Shown here in pieces: positions 60,217 to 64,000 of a stretch of DNA of 64,000 nucleotides; positions within the stretch are counted from its first letter, which is position 1, and each line of letters opens with the position of its first letter. The notes below the pieces were generated by a model that did no database searches, was not told the DNA's origin, and worked only from the letters and a program-made list of their open reading frames with translations. This DNA comes from an uncultured Prevotellaceae bacterium (GTDB taxonomy: Bacteria > Bacteroidota > Bacteroidia > Bacteroidales > Bacteroidaceae): assembly GCA_902799765.1 (NCBI GenBank), contig CADCBZ010000004.1, positions 17,604-81,603 on the forward strand, in the 5' to 3' direction. A program made the translations under genes and the position numbers.

Positions 60217-62319
60217 TTAATACTTCACACCCATATTGTAAAGGATGAAGCTGTAGATATCTGCCTGCTCCTCCAGCACCTTGGCAAGCGGCTTACCGCC
60301 ACCATGACCCGCCTTGGTGTCGATGCGGATGAGGACGGGCTGAGGTCCTGCCTGACAGGCCTGTAAAGTAGCTGCAAACTTAAATGAATGGGCTGGTACC
60401 ACGCGGTCATCATGATCGGCTGTCGTCACAAGTGTGGCCGGATAGGCGGTGCCAGGCTTCAGGTTATGCAGCGGTGAGTAGCCTTTCAGATACTCGAACA
60501 TCTCCTTGGAGTCGTCACTGGTGCCGTAGTCGCTGGCCCAGTTCCAGCCGATGGTGAACTTATGATAGCGCAGCATATCCATCACACCCACCTGAGGAAT
60601 CGCCACCTTGAAAAGCTCAGGACGCTGCGTCATGCAGGCACCCACCAGCAAACCACCATTAGAGCCGCCCACAATCGCCAGTTTCTCCTTGCTGGTATAA
60701 CCCTCACGGATCAGATATTCTGCCGCACCGATAAAGTCGTCAAACACGTTCTGCTTCTGCATCTTCGTACCAGCCAGATGCCACTCCTCACCATACTCAT
60801 TACCACCACGCAGGTTCACCTGGGCATAGATGCCGCCTTTTTCAAGGAATGGGATACGATTGGCAGAGAAATAAGGCACCATTGAGATATTGAAACCGCC
60901 GTAGCCATAGAGATACACGGGGTTCTTACCGTTAAGCTTCATACCTTTCTTATAAGTAATGAACATGGGGATACGCGTGCCGTCCTTACTCTCAAAGAAC
61001 AGCTGACGGCTCTCATAGTCCTGCAAGCGGAACTTCACACTGGGCTGCGTATAGAGCGTACTCTTGTTGGTAGCCATATCGTAACGATACACGGTGCCAG
61101 GCTGTGTGAACGAGGTGAAGGTATAGAAGCATTCTGGCTCCTTCTCATCACCCGTAAAGCCGACACTACCCACCGTCGGCAGTTTCACCTCATGGCGCAT
61201 CTTGCCGTCGAGACCATAGACGAACGCATGATCACAGGCATCCTGTGAATACGTCAGCACCAGCTGGCGCCCGATCACTGCCACCCCACTCAGCACGTTC
61301 TGCTGCTCAGGAACCAGCACCTGCCAGTCGTTCACACCAGGCTGATGGATGTCGGCTGTCATGATACAGCCCTTCGGCGCACCGAAGTTAGTATAGAGAT
61401 ACAGACAGTCGCCCTCGGCATAGAGCGGCTCATACTGGAAGTCCATGTTGTTGGTCATCTGGATAAACACGGCATCCTTCTTCCGAAAGTCTCTCACATA
61501 GAGATTGTTGCCCGCACCGGCACCCGACTCGACGAGATACATCAGCGTCTCGTCGTCGTTCACATCTATGCTGTAGAAACGCATTGGTTCGGCAGGGTTC
61601 TGATAGAACAACACATCCTCGCTCTGAGGCGTACCGATCTTGTGATAGTAGATCTTCATACCAGCATTCACATTCGAGAACTCCTTGCCCTCCGTAGGTC
61701 TATCATAGGCACTATAGTAGAAGCCATCGCCCAGCCATGAGGCCCCCGAGAATTTCGCCCACTCAATATGGTCGTTGGTGAGCTGCCCCGTCTGCAGGTC
61801 GATCACGAAAAACTCCTGCCAGTCGGAGCCGCTACGAGAGATGCCATAAGCGGCCCATCGCCCGTTGTGCGAGAAACTCAGAGCCTTCAGTGCCACCGTT
61901 CCGTCACTGCTCAGTTGGTTGGGATCCAGGAATACGCGTGCCTCACCGTCGAGCTGATCCTTCACATAGATCACACTCTGGTTCTGCAACCCGTCGTTAC
62001 GTGAGAAATACCACTTGCCGTGATGCTTTCTCGGTGCACCGATCTTCTCGTAACTCGACAACTCGGTGAGGCGTTTCAGCAGTTTATCCCTGAAGGGGAT
62101 TTTCTGCAGATAAGCGTCAGTCACCTTGTTTTCGGCCTCTACCCAGGCTGCCGTCTGTGCACTGGTGTCGTTCTCCAGCCAACGGTAGGGGTCGCTTACT
62201 TTCACACCGAAGTATTCATCCACGGTGCCGTCTTTCTCAGCCTTGGGGTACTGCAGCCCTTGAGCCTGCATCATCGAAGTGGCCATCATTGCCATACTCA
62301 TCAATACGATTTTCTTCAT
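60217..62319 (-). CDS. Exported prolyl oligopeptidase (S9A)
   Basis: This 700-residue serine peptidase has a signal peptide (to about MMQAQ, residue 19), an N-terminal beta-propeller domain (about 75-420) and a C-terminal alpha/beta-hydrolase domain. The catalytic serine is in VGGSNGGLLVGA, the aspartate in TTADHDDRVVPAHSFK and the histidine in KAGHGGGKP. It would cleave after proline in small peptides in the periplasm, supplying peptides as nutrients. It has a -7 element at 62360-62367 and ends 5 bp from mnmE. Confidence 0.92.
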   Translation of the reverse strand: MKKIVLMSMAMMATSMMQAQGLQYPKAEKDGTVDEYFGVKVSDPYRWLENDTSAQTAAWVEAENKVTDAYLQKIPFRDKLLKRLTELSSYEKIGAPRKHHGKWYFSRNDGLQNQSVIYVKDQLDGEARVFLDPNQLSSDGTVALKALSFSHNGRWAAYGISRSGSDWQEFFVIDLQTGQLTNDHIEWAKFSGASWLGDGFYYSAYDRPTEGKEFSNVNAGMKIYYHKIGTPQSEDVLFYQNPAEPMRFYSIDVNDDETLMYLVESGAGAGNNLYVRDFRKKDAVFIQMTNNMDFQYEPLYAEGDCLYLYTNFGAPKGCIMTADIHQPGVNDWQVLVPEQQNVLSGVAVIGRQLVLTYSQDACDHAFVYGLDGKMRHEVKLPTVGSVGFTGDEKEPECFYTFTSFTQPGTVYRYDMATNKSTLYTQPSVKFRLQDYESRQLFFESKDGTRIPMFITYKKGMKLNGKNPVYLYGYGGFNISMVPYFSANRIPFLEKGGIYAQVNLRGGNEYGEEWHLAGTKMQKQNVFDDFIGAAEYLIREGYTSKEKLAIVGGSNGGLLVGACMTQRPELFKVAIPQVGVMDMLRYHKFTIGWNWASDYGTSDDSKEMFEYLKGYSPLHNLKPGTAYPATLVTTADHDDRVVPAHSFKFAATLQACQAGPQPVLIRIDTKAGHGGGKPLAKVLEEQADIYSFILYNMGVKY

Positions 62320-62359
62320 GTTTATATGAAAATATTAGTTAGAATTCAAAAATCTGTCA

Positions 62360-62367
62360 CAAAATTA
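62360..62367 (-). promoter_or_regulatory. -7 promoter element of the prolyl oligopeptidase gene
   Basis: The minus strand reads TAATTTTG, a match to TAnnTTTG, 41 nt before the ATG at 62319. It is divergent from the deoD promoter. Confidence 0.45.
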
Positions 62368-62399
62368 CATATTTATTACCAAATATCCACAGAAATTAC

Positions 62400-62407
62400 T
62401 ATCTTTG
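62400..62407 (+). promoter_or_regulatory. -7 promoter element of deoD
   Basis: TATCTTTG followed by CA lies 37 nt before the ATG at 62444. It overlaps the TTG codon of a longer open frame starting at 62405, which excludes that start. Confidence 0.65.
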
Positions 62408-62443
62408 CAACAAAGTTTAAGTTTTCTAATAACCAACAAGCGT

Positions 62444-63151
62444 ATGAGTAATACTCCAACTCCCCACATCGGGGCAAAACTTGGCGACATTGCCGAGACA
62501 GTCATTATGGCGGGCGATCCGCTGCGTGTGAAACTGATGGCCGAGAAGTTCCTCGACGATGCAGTGCAGTTTAATAATGTTCGTGGCATGCTGGGTTATA
62601 CCGGCACCTACAAGGGAAAGCGTGTCAGCGTGATGGGTCACGGTATGGGTATGCCCTCTATCGGCATCTATACCTACGAGCTCTACAACTTCTACGGCGT
62701 GAAGACCATCATCCGTGTGGGTTCCGCTGGTTCCATCAACAACGATCTCCACATCGGCGATCTCGCCATTGCCATGGGTGCCTGCACCAACAGCCGCTAT
62801 GCCGACCAGTATGAGCTGCCCGGCACATTTGCCCCCATTGCCGACTTCGGTCTGATCCGCAAGGCCGTTGAAGCCTGCGAGCAGATGGGCTATCACTACA
62901 AGGTGGGCAACGTGTTCTCGTCAGATGTATTCTACAATGAGAATGCCCACAACGAGAAGTGGATCAACATGGGAGTGCTGGCAGTAGAGATGGAGATTGC
63001 GGCCCTCTACATGAATGCCGCCCGTTCAGGCAATCGAGCCTTGGGCATCTGCACCATCTCCGACCACATCCTCACGGGAGAAGTCACCACCGCCGAAGAG
63101 CGCCAGAACAACTTCACCCACATGATGGACGTTGCCTTCTCGCTGATCTAA
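62444..63151 (+). CDS. deoD: Purine-nucleoside phosphorylase, DeoD type
   Basis: This 235-residue hexameric enzyme splits purine nucleosides with phosphate. It starts [20 protein letters not shown] and has [25 protein letters not shown], the VEMEIAALY nucleoside site and the catalytic aspartate in [11 protein letters not shown]. The longer open frame from 62405 would overlap the -7 element. A terminator follows at 63167. Confidence 0.94.
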   Translation: MSNTPTPHIGAKLGDIAETVIMAGDPLRVKLMAEKFLDDAVQFNNVRGMLGYTGTYKGKRVSVMGHGMGMPSIGIYTYELYNFYGVKTIIRVGSAGSINNDLHIGDLAIAMGACTNSRYADQYELPGTFAPIADFGLIRKAVEACEQMGYHYKVGNVFSSDVFYNENAHNEKWINMGVLAVEMEIAALYMNAARSGNRALGICTISDHILTGEVTTAEERQNNFTHMMDVAFSLI

Positions 63152-63166
63152 AAATCTAAAGAAAAG

Positions 63167-63195
63167 CTCTCTACCAGAACGGTAGAGAGTTTTTC
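63167..63195. terminator. Intrinsic terminator of deoD
   Basis: CTCTCTACC (63167-63175) pairs perfectly with GGTAGAGAG (63181-63189) around a 5-nt loop, followed by TTTTTCG. An A-rich run precedes it, so it may also end the convergent DUF805-like transcript. Confidence 0.85.
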
Positions 63196-63210
63196 GTTTA
63201 TCTTTGGTTG

Positions 63211-63693
63211 TCATAGTGGCTTCATTACATACTTTGGCGAATCGCCATATTTGTTGGCATATGGTTCACTATCCATACAATAGAATATAAACAAGATTAG
63301 CTTATAGATCAATATGAAGACCCATAATGCCAAGTACTTAATTATAAATCCCCATATGACTGATTGTGCCTGACTGCTGGAGTCGTTGATCACAAGTATG
63401 ATCAAATCATATAAAAAGAACGAAACGACAATAGTTTGCAGAATGGCACATATCCCCCACCACCATCCACTCTTTCCTACGTCATGAAGACGACGAATCT
63501 TGAGAGGGATAGCAAGCAGACTCAATATGGTGCCGATAAATGGCGTAAGAAATACATTAACCAGATAAACTACTCCCATAGTCCACCAAAACTCTGAACG
63601 ACGTGAACGACCAGAAATCTTAAAGATATCGTTTGTAGCCTTGTTGGTCGCTTCTGAGAATGTAAGCGAAGGTGTTGCAATCATCTGTCCCAT
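63211..63693 (-). CDS. DUF805-like membrane protein
   Basis: This 160-residue protein has the DUF805 hallmarks ISGRSRRSEFWW near residue 27 and RRLHDVGKSGWWW near 67. Four predicted membrane helices lie near 36-58, 74-98, 110-128 and 122-145. No enzymatic motif is seen and the family's role is unclear to me. It converges with deoD. Its -7 element lies at 63735-63742, 42 nt upstream of the ATG. Confidence 0.85.
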   Translation of the reverse strand: MGQMIATPSLTFSEATNKATNDIFKISGRSRRSEFWWTMGVVYLVNVFLTPFIGTILSLLAIPLKIRRLHDVGKSGWWWGICAILQTIVVSFFLYDLIILVINDSSSQAQSVIWGFIIKYLALWVFILIYKLILFIFYCMDSEPYANKYGDSPKYVMKPL

Positions 63694-63734
63694 ATTTTAT
63701 ACTTTAAATTCATCTACTTAACGGTTTTATGTTG

Positions 63735-63742
63735 CAAAGATA
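63735..63742 (-). promoter_or_regulatory. -7 promoter element of the DUF805-like gene
   Basis: The minus strand reads TATCTTTG followed by CA, a strong TAnnTTTG match. Confidence 0.6.
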
Positions 63743-63931
63743 AAACAAACAATCCATTCCTCCAAACTTCTATGCTAAAAAAACATATTTACGACACGAT
63801 TAAATCTCTTTCCACCCACTCTGTCGCAATCTTCTTCCCCTGTCGCAACAACTACGACAAGAATCCGGCTAATTTCTTGGAATCAGCACAAAATCGCCAT
63901 ACTGTCTTTTCCTGAATAAGGTTGACTCTTT

Positions 63932-64000
63932 TTAGGCCTTGTTCTTTAACATTTGCCTACCCGTACGGATTTGGTTGACTCCTCTCTCTGAGATCAGTTG
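63932..64000 (-). CDS. C-terminal end of an unrecognised frame at the right edge
   Basis: The minus strand is open from the window edge to a TAA at 63932-63934, encoding QLISERGVNQIRTGRQMLKN and two more residues before the stop. The basic, helical C-terminus could belong to a transposase or any DNA-binding protein, but 22 residues are too few to decide. Between it and the DUF805-like promoter (63743-63931) there is no gene. GGTTGACTC occurs there at 63920 and again inside the frame at 63973, in direct orientation. Confidence 0.35.
   Translation of the reverse strand, partial: QLISERGVNQIRTGRQMLKNKA

Overview
The window comes from a Bacteroidota genome, most likely a Prevotella-like member of the Bacteroidales. 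Four things point there. Nearly every operon start carries the Bacteroidota -7 promoter element TAnnTTTG, and Shine-Dalgarno sequences are almost absent. LpxC is fused to FabZ. There is an HU-CCDC81/SPOR protein, a fused DHODB-type reductase/NADPH-glutamate synthase, and a class III FBPase. The genus is inferred from sequence style, not from a database match. Almost all of the window is dense, ordinary chromosome; no phage, plasmid, CRISPR array, tRNA or rRNA gene was recognised.

Layout. 1-6515: a partial unknown gene, then an aminotransferase, a LolC/E-like permease and two tandem acyl-CoA ligase paralogues. 6513-11428 (minus): a MORN-repeat protein, a YhcH protein, glycogen branching enzyme and a membrane protein form one operon. 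11516-13000: leaderless-looking kdsB converges with a short DnaJ. 13001-14423: a 1.4 kb gene-free island packed with repeats, hairpins, promoters and terminators. 14424-20502: histidine acid phosphatase, 5'-nucleotidase, NudC, a lipoprotein and UDP-glucose dehydrogenase. 20567-26576: HU/SPOR protein, FHA protein, then purU-hisH-hisA-hisF-hisIE and ftsE. 26608-32890: lysC, lysA, two atypical glycosyltransferases and fbp.

32904-42481: a zinc metallopeptidase and an M15-like protein (minus), then phoH-purC-ubiE-aroE-purM-prfA-pyrF and an HD hydrolase (plus). 42489-50907: lipid A genes lpxD, lpxC/fabZ and lpxA, followed by miaA, PBP1A and a RecD/Pif1-like helicase. 50908-52019: a candidate small RNA, then rplU-rpmA. 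52055-60212: serS, a reductase/glutamate-synthase fusion with a damaged N-terminus, a TtcA-like gene, a PD40 propeller protein, a nucleoside phosphorylase, a DUF3784-like protein and mnmE. 60217-64000: prolyl oligopeptidase, deoD, a DUF805-like protein and a partial reading frame at the right edge.

The most unusual part is the island at 13001-14423. It has two separate four-unit arrays with 22-bp periodicity, one of palindromes and one of 11-bp direct repeats. It also has a plus-strand unit of promoter, large hairpins and terminator, and a minus-strand unit with long-range complementary segments. Other points of interest are a double inverted-repeat operator at the acyl-CoA ligase promoter, a perfectly palindromic divergent promoter at 34601-34629, a roughly 90-nt small-RNA candidate upstream of rplU, an apparent out-of-frame deletion in the reductase gene, and identical CT-rich 17-mers inside two unrelated genes.
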